A stretch of 64,000 nucleotides of DNA. Origin: Sindora glabra. Its lineage: Eukaryota; Streptophyta; Magnoliopsida; Fabales; Fabaceae. Numbering within the stretch: the stretch's first letter is position 1; every line of letters starts with the position of its first letter. The stretch is taken from NCBI GenBank assembly GCA_020226215.1, contig CM035227.1, forward strand, positions 103,585,732-103,649,731, written 5' to 3'. Made by a program: the position numbers and the translations under genes. The notes beneath the pieces were generated by a model. That model saw only the letters and a list, made by a program, of their open reading frames with translations, had not been told where the DNA came from and made no database searches. Below, one piece after another: positions 1-10,972 of the stretch.

Positions 1-110
1 AATTAAGATCTATAAATTTATCTTATTATTTTATATTTAATTACAATTCTCAATTTTTGTTTAAAATATAATTTCAAATTTTATAATTTTCAGTACATAT
101 ATTATTATTG
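1..110 (+). repeat. AT-rich MITE-like repeat, copy 1 (cut by window edge)
   Basis: The left edge carries the 3' two thirds of an AT-rich repeat seen again at 780-960, 10545-10715, 15268-15430 and, inverted, at 46068-46212. Shared landmarks are TATAAATTTATCTTATTATT, then a T-rich stretch, then an AAAATATAATTT-like block, ending near a (C/A)ATATG(C/T)-like terminus. Its start lies outside the window. Confidence 0.5.
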
Positions 111-374
111 TTTATTAAATTATGGACCTTTCATTTTTTTATTAAAATTATAATATTTTTACTTTATCTTCTAAAATACAATCTTACACTTTAAGAAAGT
201 TTAATCTCTATATACAGATACTATTATATACCAAAAATTCTTAATTTTCTAATAAATATATAAATTATGTATTTACTACTAATAAAAATTTAGCACTTTA
301 TTTTTTTAAAAAATTAATACAATAATTAATGTTTAAACTAACCATCCTCATAGTTTTCATAATTTTTATTAGTA

Positions 375-667
375 ATGGTTACGCAAACTGTTTTTTCCCA
401 ACAGGTAGACTTTGGTTCTTTCGACTCTCCTGAGCAGAATTTTTTGCATGAGCTTGAGTTTATCACGAATTTATTAAGAGAAAAAGAAAAACTAAAGTAT
501 TTTTATTATTACATATTATATTTATCTGTCATTTTATATTTAAAATAAATTAGATCTACACGTATATGAATGTCTCTCGTAGGAGTAAAAGAACCCAAGG
601 TGGTCTTGTTGGAGGTCAAAAAAGGCATAGAAGATTCATTAGGTATTTTCCATTTCAGGAAAGCTAA
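375..667 (+). CDS. Possible two-exon small protein gene, unknown function
   Basis: A frame opens with ATG at 375 and runs to a GT donor at 497. An AG acceptor at 581-582 resumes at 583 and ends at TAA 665-667. Exons 375-496 and 583-667 join in phase to give 68 residues with no stop. The N-terminal half is acidic to neutral (VDFGSFDSPEQNFLHELEF); the C-terminal half is very basic (SKRTQGGLVGGQKRHRRF). The base composition here is richer in GC than the surroundings, which is why I noticed it. I recognise no domain. An alternative is that a real acceptor at 401-404 makes this the last two exons of a gene starting left of the window. It could also be a decayed gene fragment. Nothing nearby supports a function. 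Confidence 0.3.
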
Positions 668-779
668 TGCTCACACAATTATCTAATTATCTTCATAATA
701 TCACAAATAAATGTAGAAATATATGGGATTTTATATACTGTTATTTTTTTTTTTGACAATGAGAATGATAGTACACATA

Positions 780-960
780 AAATTTTGATAAAAATATTAT
801 ATGCATTAAAACTAAAATTTAAAATTAAATTTTATATATTTTATATTTATTAAATTAAATTTTATAAATTTATTTTATTATTTTATATTAATTAGTAATA
901 TTTAATTTTTATTCAAAATATAATTTTAAATTTTACTCTCAAATATTATATCCTTTAATT
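780..960 (+). repeat. AT-rich MITE-like repeat, copy 2
   Basis: This is a full-length copy of the repeat first seen at the left edge. It opens near ATATGCATTAAAACTAAAAT and ends after the AAATTTTACTCTCAAATAT block. The two ends are imperfect inverted repeats built around TAAAATTTAAAATTA. No coding potential is seen. Confidence 0.5.
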
Positions 961-2899
961 TATAATTAAAACTTCAAATTTCATTAAATGTAACCATCCT
1001 AAAACTCTGTTATGGGAAGCAGTGGCAAAGTCACGTTGAATAAAGCGGTCAATTGACCCCCACTAAAAAAAATCATCTAATTATATGTTATGTGAGCACC
1101 TTTGACCATTAGCAAACTATTTTGACCCCATTGCATATTTTATAAAATTATTTCAATTCAAAATTTTAACAGTTATCTTAACTAGTATCAATTAAATTAT
1201 GTACGTGTTCATGTTTGTCTGAATCTACGGAATTAATTTTGCGATTAAATGCATCACTTTTTTTCATGGCAAAAATTACTATTTATTTATTTTTAACTAT
1301 GAATCGTTTTTATTCCAGAAATAGTAACTAAGAAATTACATTGCTGAAATGTGCTATAAATAATTTTATAACGGAAAATAAAATAGTGATGTTGTAAAAA
1401 AAGTTAGTTGTAAAAAAAAATTACATACAATAGTATAGATTCTTATGATGAATTTCACAGGAGTCAAACGAATATCTAGATGAATAATTAATGACTTTTA
1501 AGAAATTTGTAATGAAAATTATGTATTTGACAAAACTACTCATAATATTATCATTTACTATTAGTAATATCAAAAATATAAAATGGTACTTCAAAATTCT
1601 ATAATAAATATATATATATATTTGTTAATAAAAAGAGAGAGTAAGACAATTAATATTAATTATCTTCTTAGATGTTACCATATTAATATTTTATCATTAC
1701 AGAATAATTAATATGAGTTATAATTATTACTTAAAGGATGAGTTCGTCATCATAATTTATCGAAGTGTTAATGATTTTAAAAATCTTTCACTTTTTTATT
1801 AATTACAAATTAATGTTTTCTTACATGAAATTTTTTTTGTTTTATTTTTAGAAAGAAATTTGTATTTATTTTTAAAAAGTTTTTATTTAAAAAAAGGTCA
1901 TATTAAAGTGCTATTGGGACTTCTATTTTATCAAGGCTAAAGCATTTTTTTTTATAGACACTGAACCACATACATAGAACAAAAATTAATTTTTCATATT
2001 AATATCTAATGAAAATATTTCAATCATGATTGATCCCACTAAAAATATTTTCTGGTTAAGTCATTGATATGGGGGACAAAAATTCCAAAGACAAAGTCAC
2101 ATGTTATAGGTGATTACAACGCCAAGAATATTGGCAATACAATGTTTAAAATTACATGTAGTATTAGGGTGAATATAACAATTAGTTATTCATTAATAAA
2201 AATAATGATTACTTTATTACTCAAATTGTATAGCTAGTTGTTACTTTTATTTTTATTATAATTATTTATTCATTTTTATTCATAATATTAAAATAAGTGA
2301 AGAAAAATAAATATAATAAAAATTAAACATATATTTAATATTGTTAATGTAAAATTTAATAATTAATTTTATTATTTTTTTTTGTTTAACATTAATTATA
2401 GAAAAGAAAGATATTTGAGGAAAAATTTCGCGTGGAGTCCGCACAAAATTTGTCCTTCCCTCTTATGGGAAGAAGACGAGGGAGAAACCGGAATTCAACA
2501 CCCAAATAAAAGTTTTTTCCGATTCTACCCTCAACATCATGCATTAAAGGCCATTGTATTGTGCTCGTCTCTTTCTATTTTATAAAGTGTTCATCAGCAC
2601 ACTCTATAGATATTGCAGAGATGACAACAACATCGTCAACTAAAGAAAAAATAATAATTATTATTACATATGCTTTATAATAAATATCACATGTTTTTAT
2701 TAAATTTTGTAATTTTAATAATAATTAATTTATTAGAACTAAAATTTATTCTTAATAATAGCCACAACTTGATTTGTTAATTTTAGTAATTCTAACAAAT
2801 TTTATAACTTTTTTCATTGACTTAATTGTAACTTATGATTATTCATAATAATATCTATAATATCCAAATTTTTTTTACAAATTCGACAAGTCATATTAG
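961..2899. other. AT-rich intergenic DNA
   Basis: I see no gene here. Two islands of more balanced composition, at about 2030-2130 and 2400-2585, are open over short lengths but match no family I know. Confidence 0.5.
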
Positions 2900-2907
2900 G
2901 TTCAGAC

Positions 2908-3447
2908 TAAAGGTGTACATGGGTCGGTTTGGGCGGGTTTCGGGTCGGGCCACTGGACCAAATCATATAAAATTAAAGGTTCAAACCTGGCCTAACCCGA
3001 TTAAGTTTTAAAAAAAATTAGTCCGGCCGGCTCGAATTTTAAATTAAAAAGCTCGAAACCTAACTCGAAAGTCCAAAAATATAATTTTTTATTTTTAATA
3101 AAAAATAAAATTTTAAAATAAAAAATATATATATTTAAAGAGATAATATGATATTTAAATATATAAAATATTTAATATATTAAATTAATATTTTTTATAT
3201 TAAAAATAATTAGATATAATTATATTTTTTAATATATAATTATGTTATTAAAAATAAATTATTATAATCGGGCCGGGTTGGGCCTATTGGACCTTTTTGC
3301 TTTGGCCCGAGCCCAACCTAATTATTAATCGAGTCATAAAAAAAGTCCCATCGGGCCTATCGAATAAAAAAAAAGAACTCAAATACTCTATTTTTTTAGG
3401 GCCGAGCTCATCAAGTCAGGTGGGTCGCCCAGCCATGTACACCTCTA
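2908..3447. mobile_element. hAT-type MITE with 8-bp target duplication
   Basis: The 540-bp element begins TAAAGGTGTACATGGGTCGG and its other end reads, in reverse complement, TAGAGGTGTACATGGCTGGG. It is flanked on both sides by the identical octamer GTTCAGAC (2900-2907 and 3448-3455). An 8-bp duplication and TA(A/G)AGGTGT-like ends are hallmarks of hAT elements. The interior has GC-rich subterminal inverted blocks (CGGGTCGGGCC near the left, CGGGCCGGGTTGGGCC near the right) around an AT-rich core. There is no transposase, so it is non-autonomous. A similar but more decayed element sits at 46215-46962. Confidence 0.8.
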
Positions 3448-3455
3448 GTTCAGAC

Positions 3456-4984
3456 TAATTTAGAGTCAGATTAATTTAGTTATAATATTCATTTTAACAA
3501 TATAGGAAAAAATATTCTTTTCCTAAACATACAAATATTAAGTAATTAAATCAAAGTATTATAATAAATCACATTAATCATATAACATAGAAAACTCCAA
3601 ACTTTAATAGAAAAAAATCATAAATAAAAAATGGTCAATTATATCATTGAAGACTATGGGGTAATGTGTATAAAAGTTTTTAATTATAATCCCATAACTT
3701 TTCACTTACTATTCCTACATCTCCGAGAGTTTTTATGTAATTCTTGTTAACACCCACCTCATATCTTTTTCATACTTCAAAACCTTAATTAATATAAATA
3801 TTTATAACCTATAAATATTTGTTTGATGAAGAATCTTAATTCTATTTTAACACAAAAAATAATTTAAATAATTTAAATGGAAAGACTACCCACCATAAAA
3901 AATAATTAATAATTAATAATAATTTAGATTTGGATCAAACCCAACCAACTTTGTCATTGTATTTATCCAATTTACTTATCATTTATAATTTCTTGTATAA
4001 AAATGTGTTGATCTTTCTTAGTAAATTTAAAATAATGATTTAATATTGGACAATGTATAATATATTAATTTGATTTTGTAGTTTAAAACTGATAAAAATT
4101 TTGAGTTTAATGAATTTAGTTTTATATTGAAGGTGTTTTTGTCATTTTAACATATAAAATTTTCTTTCTTCTCACTTTTTATTCAATCAATAAAAAAAAA
4201 ATTCTCTTATTTTTTTCTCAAATTTCTTTTCCACCAAACATAAAGAAGAAAACATCTTCTCCTTTTATTTTTTTTCTTCTCGTTTTCTTTTTGGTGTAGA
4301 CTTTCACACCCTAGTAAGGAATCAAGGTAAATTACCTTGCCATGTTGTCCAATTGCACACTGTTTGATGATTTGATTTAATGAAAAAGCAGAATATAATC
4401 TTTGACTAAAAAATAAAAGTAACTTGAAGCAACTTGGATTGGTGGATTAGGTAATACGAGGGAGAAACTATATTTAAGCCCTGAGAACATATGATAATTG
4501 TAAATTATCCCATCCAGAAAAATAAAGTTATTTATAAAAACAACCCTATTGATGGAAATCAAAGTTGAATATTGATAAATTTTATTAGCTTGTCAATATA
4601 ATATTTCTAAGTTAAAATTATAACGGTATAGAATAACAAAATAAATGTTAATTTGTAGTGAATTAATTGACAATTTTAATAAATTAATCTTTCTAATATT
4701 ATAAAGTCATGACATTACTATTTTACATTAGGTTGTTTTTAAATAAATAAATATATATATATTCATAGATTATTAAAAAAAAATTCTTCCCCAAAATTTT
4801 TTATTATAAATTTATTTTAAGTAAGTTAAAAATTTAATATAAAAAGTACATGTTAATTAAATTAGTTAATTATATGTCTTGTCTATTAATACACAAGTTT
4901 TTAAAATTAAAATTAAATATATCTAACATTTACCAATATTTTTATATCAATTTTAATATTATATTTCTAATTAAATATACATCA
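3456..4984. other. AT-rich intergenic DNA
   Basis: No gene or clear repeat unit was found. Short open frames here are low-complexity and lack recognisable composition. Confidence 0.5.
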
Positions 4985-6150
4985 ATTCAAATTTTGTTAA
5001 AATTTCATAATTCACTTATTATTTTTCTTTCTTTTGTCTTTACTATTATTTCTTTTCTCTACTTCTATTATGCTTACAATTTGGATACCATTGAGTATTA
5101 TAGATATAGTAGAATATTTTTTATAAAAATTTAAAGATTTTATTTAATTGAATTAACTTATTAAATATTTATTTTTAATTCTTATTATTTTATAATTAAT
5201 ATACTATTTATTTTTTAATTCATCTCATATTTTTCTCTCTTTTTATATATTTACTTGTGCTATTTATAGCTTAAATGTCAATATCACAAAACCTTAAAAT
5301 TATATCCTTAAAATATAAAATAATATATCTTTTATTATAAAAGCTTTAAATAAGTTAATGATCTCATTTAATTAAAATTAATTATATATTTTATTTTTAA
5401 TTTTTATCATTTTATAAGTGATACACTGTCTTCTCTTTCTACTTACTACTTTGCATATGTTTTCCTTTTTTTTTTCCTTTTTATGTTCAACTTTGGCCAT
5501 ATACAACTCAAATGCTATTATTAATAAATAATAAAAATATAACACAGTATATTTTATTTTTATTTTAAAATATTTTAAACAAATTAAGGTTTAATATAGG
5601 AATTATAAATTAAATGAATTAAATTACATATTCTATTTTTTAAAAATATATTTAAGAAAAATAAAGTCAAGTATTTATTTAAAATTTTTTAGTATTTTAT
5701 ATTAATTAATTCTCACACGATATATTTTTAATTTAAATATATAGTAATTAAGATTTTGTTCTAGTTTTATAGCTGATGCACTGTTTCTCTGTCTCTTTTT
5801 TAACAACTCCATTATATATATATATATATATGCTCACATTATTTGTAACTCAAACACCATTGAGTAGTATTGATATATATACTTTTATTATAAAATATTA
5901 TAAATAAGTTAGAAATTTTATTTAATTAAATTTATTATATATATACTCTATTTTTAACTATTATTATTTTATAACTAATAAAATGTGTCTTTTCTTTTTA
6001 TTTGCTTCATACCTGTTTATGCTTTTTTTATATATACTTGTATTATTTATAACTCATCCACTAATATCATTAAATAATATAGACATAATATAATATAAAA
6101 AAAATAATATGCTTTCATTTTTTATTTTTCATATATTTAATTCATTTAAA
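4985..6150 (+). repeat. Degenerate tandem array, about five units of 200-350 bp
   Basis: The same ordered landmarks recur about five times. These are a CTTTTT-rich stretch, a GCTCACATTATTTGTAACTC-like segment, CCATTGAGTATTATAGATAT, TTTATTATAAAA, AAATAAGTTA, TTTATTTAATTAAA, a TCTATTTTTAATT segment, TTATTATTTTATAACTAAT, then an ACTGTCTCTTTTCTTTT-like end. Clear unit starts lie near 4985, 5215, 5450, 5805 and 6010. Units differ by many substitutions and indels, so this is an old array. The open frame at 4850-5134 is only the first unit read through. Confidence 0.55.
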
Positions 6151-6654
6151 ATTTATTTATATGAATAATATTTAATTAAGATAAAAGTTGAAAAATTTAC
6201 AATTTGTAAACATATATTGATATTGATTTCTATTATGATAAAATTGATATTGTTGTATAAGAAGCCAATTTTGTAATTATTTTTGTTGGAGAAATGAGCT
6301 AGTTCCCATTTCTCTTGTGGTTGTTTGACAAACTTTTCGAAGATCGCTGATTTGGTCAATTTTGTAATTTGAATTGGATTGTAAACTGATACAATATATG
6401 AATTATAAATTAATTTTCGTTGAAATTGAATGTTATCTATATAAATAAATTTTAATTAATTTTTTATTATAAAATAAAATTATCATAATAATATTAAAAG
6501 TTAATTTATCATATTTATTATAATAAGGTATTTAAATTTGTAAATTATAATTTTTAATATGTATGTTACTTTCTTTGAAATAAAAATATATTGATTTTAT
6601 TACCTTGCATAAGTTCTACGCAAGATAAAAATATAAAATTAGATCTCAATTTTA

Positions 6655-7110
6655 AGATTTTTAAATAATAAAATATATAATTAATTCATATTTTTAACTG
6701 AAAGGTTTGATTTATTTTTTAAGACATATTAGTCAAAAATAAATCAACCTTGATAGAATTTTAATTAATATATATTTAATTTGGAATATATAAATTAAAA
6801 ATGTTATGAAAAAATATTGGCAATAAAAAATATAATTTTAATTTTTAAAATTTTTAATTAAAAATAAAATATTAAGTAAATTAATTCAATTAATATTTTT
6901 ATATACACACTAAATGAATAAAAATTGACACCAATTTAAAAATATTTTTATTAAAATGATAAAATATGTAGTCAATTCATATATATATGTGAATGAAAGA
7001 TTTGACTTATTTTTTTTATGATATCTTAATCTTAGTCTCAGTTAAAAATAAATCAACTCTCCATATATTAAAACTCTAGCAAAATCCTAATTGATTTCAA
7101 TAGATTTACT
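6655..7110 (+). repeat. Imperfect direct repeat, two copies
   Basis: Two segments, about 6665-6765 and 6958-7060, share the order AAAATAT, AATTCATAT, GAAAG(G/A)TTTGA, TTATTTTTT, AAAAATAAATCAAC. The spacing of about 290 bp is like that of the array just upstream, so this may be another decayed tandem tract. Confidence 0.35.
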
Positions 7111-7371
7111 TTGTAATATAATATTTAAAATTGATACTAAAAATTTGATAAAATTTGAATAAATATGCAATTAAGCAGAAAAGAATTGAAACAATGAATA
7201 AATTGCAAAGTACTAATAATTTGAGATAGAAATATTGTAATCATTAAAAAATATTTTCAAATAATTCAATTTAAATCTTTCATCTATGTAAAAAAATTTT
7301 TTATAAAAAGAAAAAATATTATATTATGTTTATATTACTTACCGATATTAGTGATTAAGTGGTAGACAAAA

Positions 7372-7432
7372 AAAGTAGACATGAAAAAGGTAAAAAGAAA
7401 AAGAAAAAGGAAAAGAAAAAGAAAAAGGGAAG
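7372..7432 (+). repeat. Polypurine microsatellite (AAGAAA-type)
   Basis: About 60 bases are almost entirely A and G on the plus strand, built from repeats of AAAAAG and GAAAAA. It is a simple-sequence tract with no associated gene. Confidence 0.7.
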
Positions 7433-9818
7433 CATATAATGAAAAAAAGAAATAATGTATGGAATATGAAGTAATGAGCTGAAAGTAAAAAATATAATTA
7501 AATAATTTAATTAAATTAAAATTTTAACTTCTATAAAATATTTTTATGATGAAAATAATAAATATTATATTATATATATACTATTGTAATGTTAGCATAT
7601 AAGTTATGAATATTTGTATTATGATTATACTACTTTAACTATGAATTTGAATAAAAAATGGAAATGGAAGATTCAAAAATAGAGACGAAAGAAATAAAAA
7701 AATCAAGAAAATAAAAAAGCAAGTATTGATTGGGTGACAAAAGAGATGATAATTAATATAATGTGTATTAAAAAATGGAAAATTAAAATTAAATAAATAG
7801 ATTTATTTAATTATTTAATAGATGTGATGGACTTTTATTATAAAATCAATAAATTAAAAGATTAAAATATAAAATAAGATGTGAGAAAATTTTTTATTAA
7901 TTATTAATAATCAATTCAACTAAAATATTTGATCAGGATTATATTCTCCACCTCTTAATCAGGGCATATAAGTCTATAATTTAATAAAATATTAATCCAT
8001 TATTATGATATATAACCATCTCATGTATTTTAATACGATGTGACACGTTGCCGAGTCCTTGTAGAACATAAATGAAGAGTCTAAAAATTCATTACTCACG
8101 TTTTTTTATTATTAATTATTATTATGACGTCATTGATATTGACATCACATTCTGCAGCCATTGCGTTCTGTCCACCGATATGCTGCCACCACTCCACATC
8201 CCTATTCCCTGCTGCGCCATCAATAATACACACCACACATTATACAAGAGTACATCCTTATTTTGTATTGTGAAATTTATATTTTATTTTAATTTTTATA
8301 AAATATTTTAGAGGAAAATTAGAATTGAATAAATTAATATTATATAAATGAAAGTGAAAAAAAAAGGTAAATTAAAAAAAAGGGTACTCCCTTGTATAAT
8401 TATAATTCAAAAAATTATTAAAACTAAAACGAAAGAAATCTGAATGCAAGAATAGTGTTGTCCTAATTAATGCCAGCTCAAACTAAGAACATCACTCACG
8501 TAAATTCTAACTAGCATTCCAAATTTCAACATGGAATTGATGAGTTTTAGATTTAAAAAAATATTATAATTTTCTGGAAAGGAATGTCAACAGATATCCT
8601 TATTTTTTTTTTAATCAATTTACAAGATTCTCTGCAAATCAAAATATCTAATATGGGTGTGGACAATACAAGTCTTGCTACTACTAATAAACTCTCACAC
8701 ACACATTTACCGGTGACGTATAATAATTCCACATCCTCATTTATTTAGGGCTTGTTCGCGATAAAAATAATTAATTATATATAGTTTATTTTTGGTTTAG
8801 TAACATAAATATATTTTTATTTGAATGATATAAAATATAATTATTTTTAAGTATTCGATTATTAAAAAAGATAATAAAATATACACATAATCATATTAAA
8901 ATCAATAATTTTCTATTTTTTGTTATTGTTTGTGAAAGTAAATATAACTATATAATATATATTATTTAATTTATATCTATTCTTATTTAATAGATATTCT
9001 CATTTATTTAAATTATTTTTCATAAATAAGAAAGTTTAATTTTTTTGTAATTGAAATAATATTTTATATTTATTTTGATAATCACTAATTTAAAAAATTA
9101 TAGATAATTAAATTATAAAATATTGAAAGCCATTGCTATGTTTAAAATAAAAAAATGATTGAGTATAAAATTTAATATTTATACCAATAAAAAAATGGTC
9201 GTGAGAAGGTAAAAGAAAAAAAATAGGGTTAGTATGAATATAAAATTTATTTATTTTCAATAATCACAATTAGAAAATAAATTACTAGCTCATTTTTTAA
9301 TTACATTTATTGCCTATAATTGATTATTGAAATCTTTTAAAAATAAAATCAAATATTTTTAGAAAGATAATAATCAATACCTGCTAAAACTTATTCCAAT
9401 GATCAACGGTGGAGTTCAGAGGAATAAGCTCGACCCATTTAAAATTTTGATCTCTTCATTTTTATATACAGTAATTTTATATAAGTCTTTCAAAAATTTA
9501 AAATTTATATATATTCTATAAAAATTTTGATACTCAACTTCCTCAAGTGAAAATTTCTGAATTTGCTGCTAATATGAAACATAACATTAAAATGTAATTA
9601 TAATTATGATGGTAATTATTTTGAAAAAATTTGTAGTTGCAAAAATTATCCCAACTGTAATATTAGAGCGGTAAATCGTAACTTGAAATCATAGCGTGAA
9701 TTATAAAATAAATTAACATACAAGTAGCAATTTTTTTTACCAAAATAAACATCCGAGCAATTTATGTAACTAAAACAATTATCTCATCATTATTAAAGAA
9801 AAAAAAGTGAAAGAAAAT
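7433..9818. other. AT-rich intergenic DNA
   Basis: No convincing gene. A short GC-richer island at about 8120-8260 contains the palindrome TGACGTCA (8125-8132), a consensus bZIP site, about 2.8 kb upstream of the NPF gene. A GGGCTTGTTCGCGAT segment near 8750 resembles a transposon end, but no partner end was found. Confidence 0.45.
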
Positions 9819-10532
9819 AGCTGTTTGGATAGTTTTTGATTGGTTGAACTATTTTTGGTTGATTGAATCCCAAAATTGGCTATTTCAATGTTTGGTAACT
9901 AGTTGTAAATAATTGATTGCCTCCAATTAGTTATTTTTTAAAACATCGAAACTTGTAGCATTTTATTTCAGTTATTAGTTAATAGATTTAAGAAAAAATT
10001 GAATTATTCCTGATAAATTTTTCTATTTTTAGTTCGTTCTTTAGCTGTTACATGTTTCCTAGTTTGTTTTAAACAAAAAAGAGCTTCAGTGTTTTGCATC
10101 CTATGCCCATAAGTTCTATTTTCTTTTTCTTTTTCATGATCCATTGCCGTGGGAAATATATAAAAATTAAATATTTATTTTATAAAAAATAAATAATTAT
10201 AATTATTAATTTCTTTAAAAATTTAATAACTATAAAAATTATATTAATTTAAAATTAAAAATATAATATATAAAAAATTATAATAATATATTATTTAAAA
10301 ATTTTAATTTATTAAATAATTTAAAATATTAAAATATTATTAAAATAAAAAAATACTCAAATAATTTATAAAATATAATTATTTTCTTATTTTTTATTTC
10401 ACATATAAATAGTTAATTATAAACAACTAATTTTATCAAGTATTCTTATTCAAATAGTTAATATAATTAATTAATCAAATCAATTAATACAATCAACTAT
10501 AAAATAATAGTTAGTTAATTGCCAAATAAGAT
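9819..10532. mobile_element. Candidate AT-rich MITE
   Basis: The left end reads AGCTGTTTGGATAGTTTTTG. The right end in reverse complement reads ATCTTATTTGGCAATTAACT. Both share a TxTTTGG core followed by an AGTT/AACTA-rich stretch, as in PIF/Harbinger- or hAT-derived MITEs. No target duplication could be fixed, so class and exact limits are uncertain. Confidence 0.35.
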
Positions 10533-10544
10533 CAATATGTTAAC

Positions 10545-10715
10545 AAAAATGATATATGTATTGAAAATAAAATTTAAAATAAAATTTAAAATATTTTATA
10601 TCAATTAAATTAAATTTTATAAATTTACTCTACCATTTTATATTCAATTGATAGATGACTTTTGATTTATATTTAAAATTTAATTTCAAATTTCACTTTC
10701 ATATGACATGTTAAT
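10545..10715 (+). repeat. AT-rich MITE-like repeat, copy 3
   Basis: Another copy of the dispersed AT-rich repeat. It opens with ATATATGTATTGAAAATAAA and ends near TTCATATGACATG, and its ends are imperfect inverted repeats. It lies about 115 bp upstream of the NPF TATA box, so part of it may sit in that promoter. Confidence 0.5.
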
Positions 10716-10830
10716 GACAATTTTTGTATGATTAATAAAAATGAAGTAATTGACTGAATTTACGGACATTATGGTGACAGCATTCGTGAAAGAATCTGCG
10801 GAACAATAGTAACGAGAGGGGTGTTCGCAC

Positions 10831-10838
10831 TATAAATA
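10831..10838 (+). promoter_or_regulatory. Likely TATA box of the NPF gene
   Basis: TATAAATA lies in a less AT-rich stretch and is 142 bp upstream of the chosen start codon. This predicts a transcription start near 10860 and a 5' leader of about 110 bp that contains CT-rich sequence. Confidence 0.6.
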
Positions 10839-10972
10839 TGTGTAGCACGCACCACCACTTTCCTCAGCATTGCGTTTCTCTCCTTTATTGTTGCTTTCTT
10901 CTTTCATTGCTCATCATTCTTTCTCTCGTTATTATCTTTGATTTTCTGGGAAAACAAAGAGAAAATATCTTG

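Noticed and set aside
8125..8132. TGACGTCA as a regulatory site of the NPF gene
   Set aside because: A single 8-bp palindrome 2.8 kb upstream is too weak to support alone.
8745..9380. Second Harbinger-type MITE starting GGGCTTGTTCGCG
   Set aside because: No matching inverted end or TTA/TAA duplication could be found on the right.
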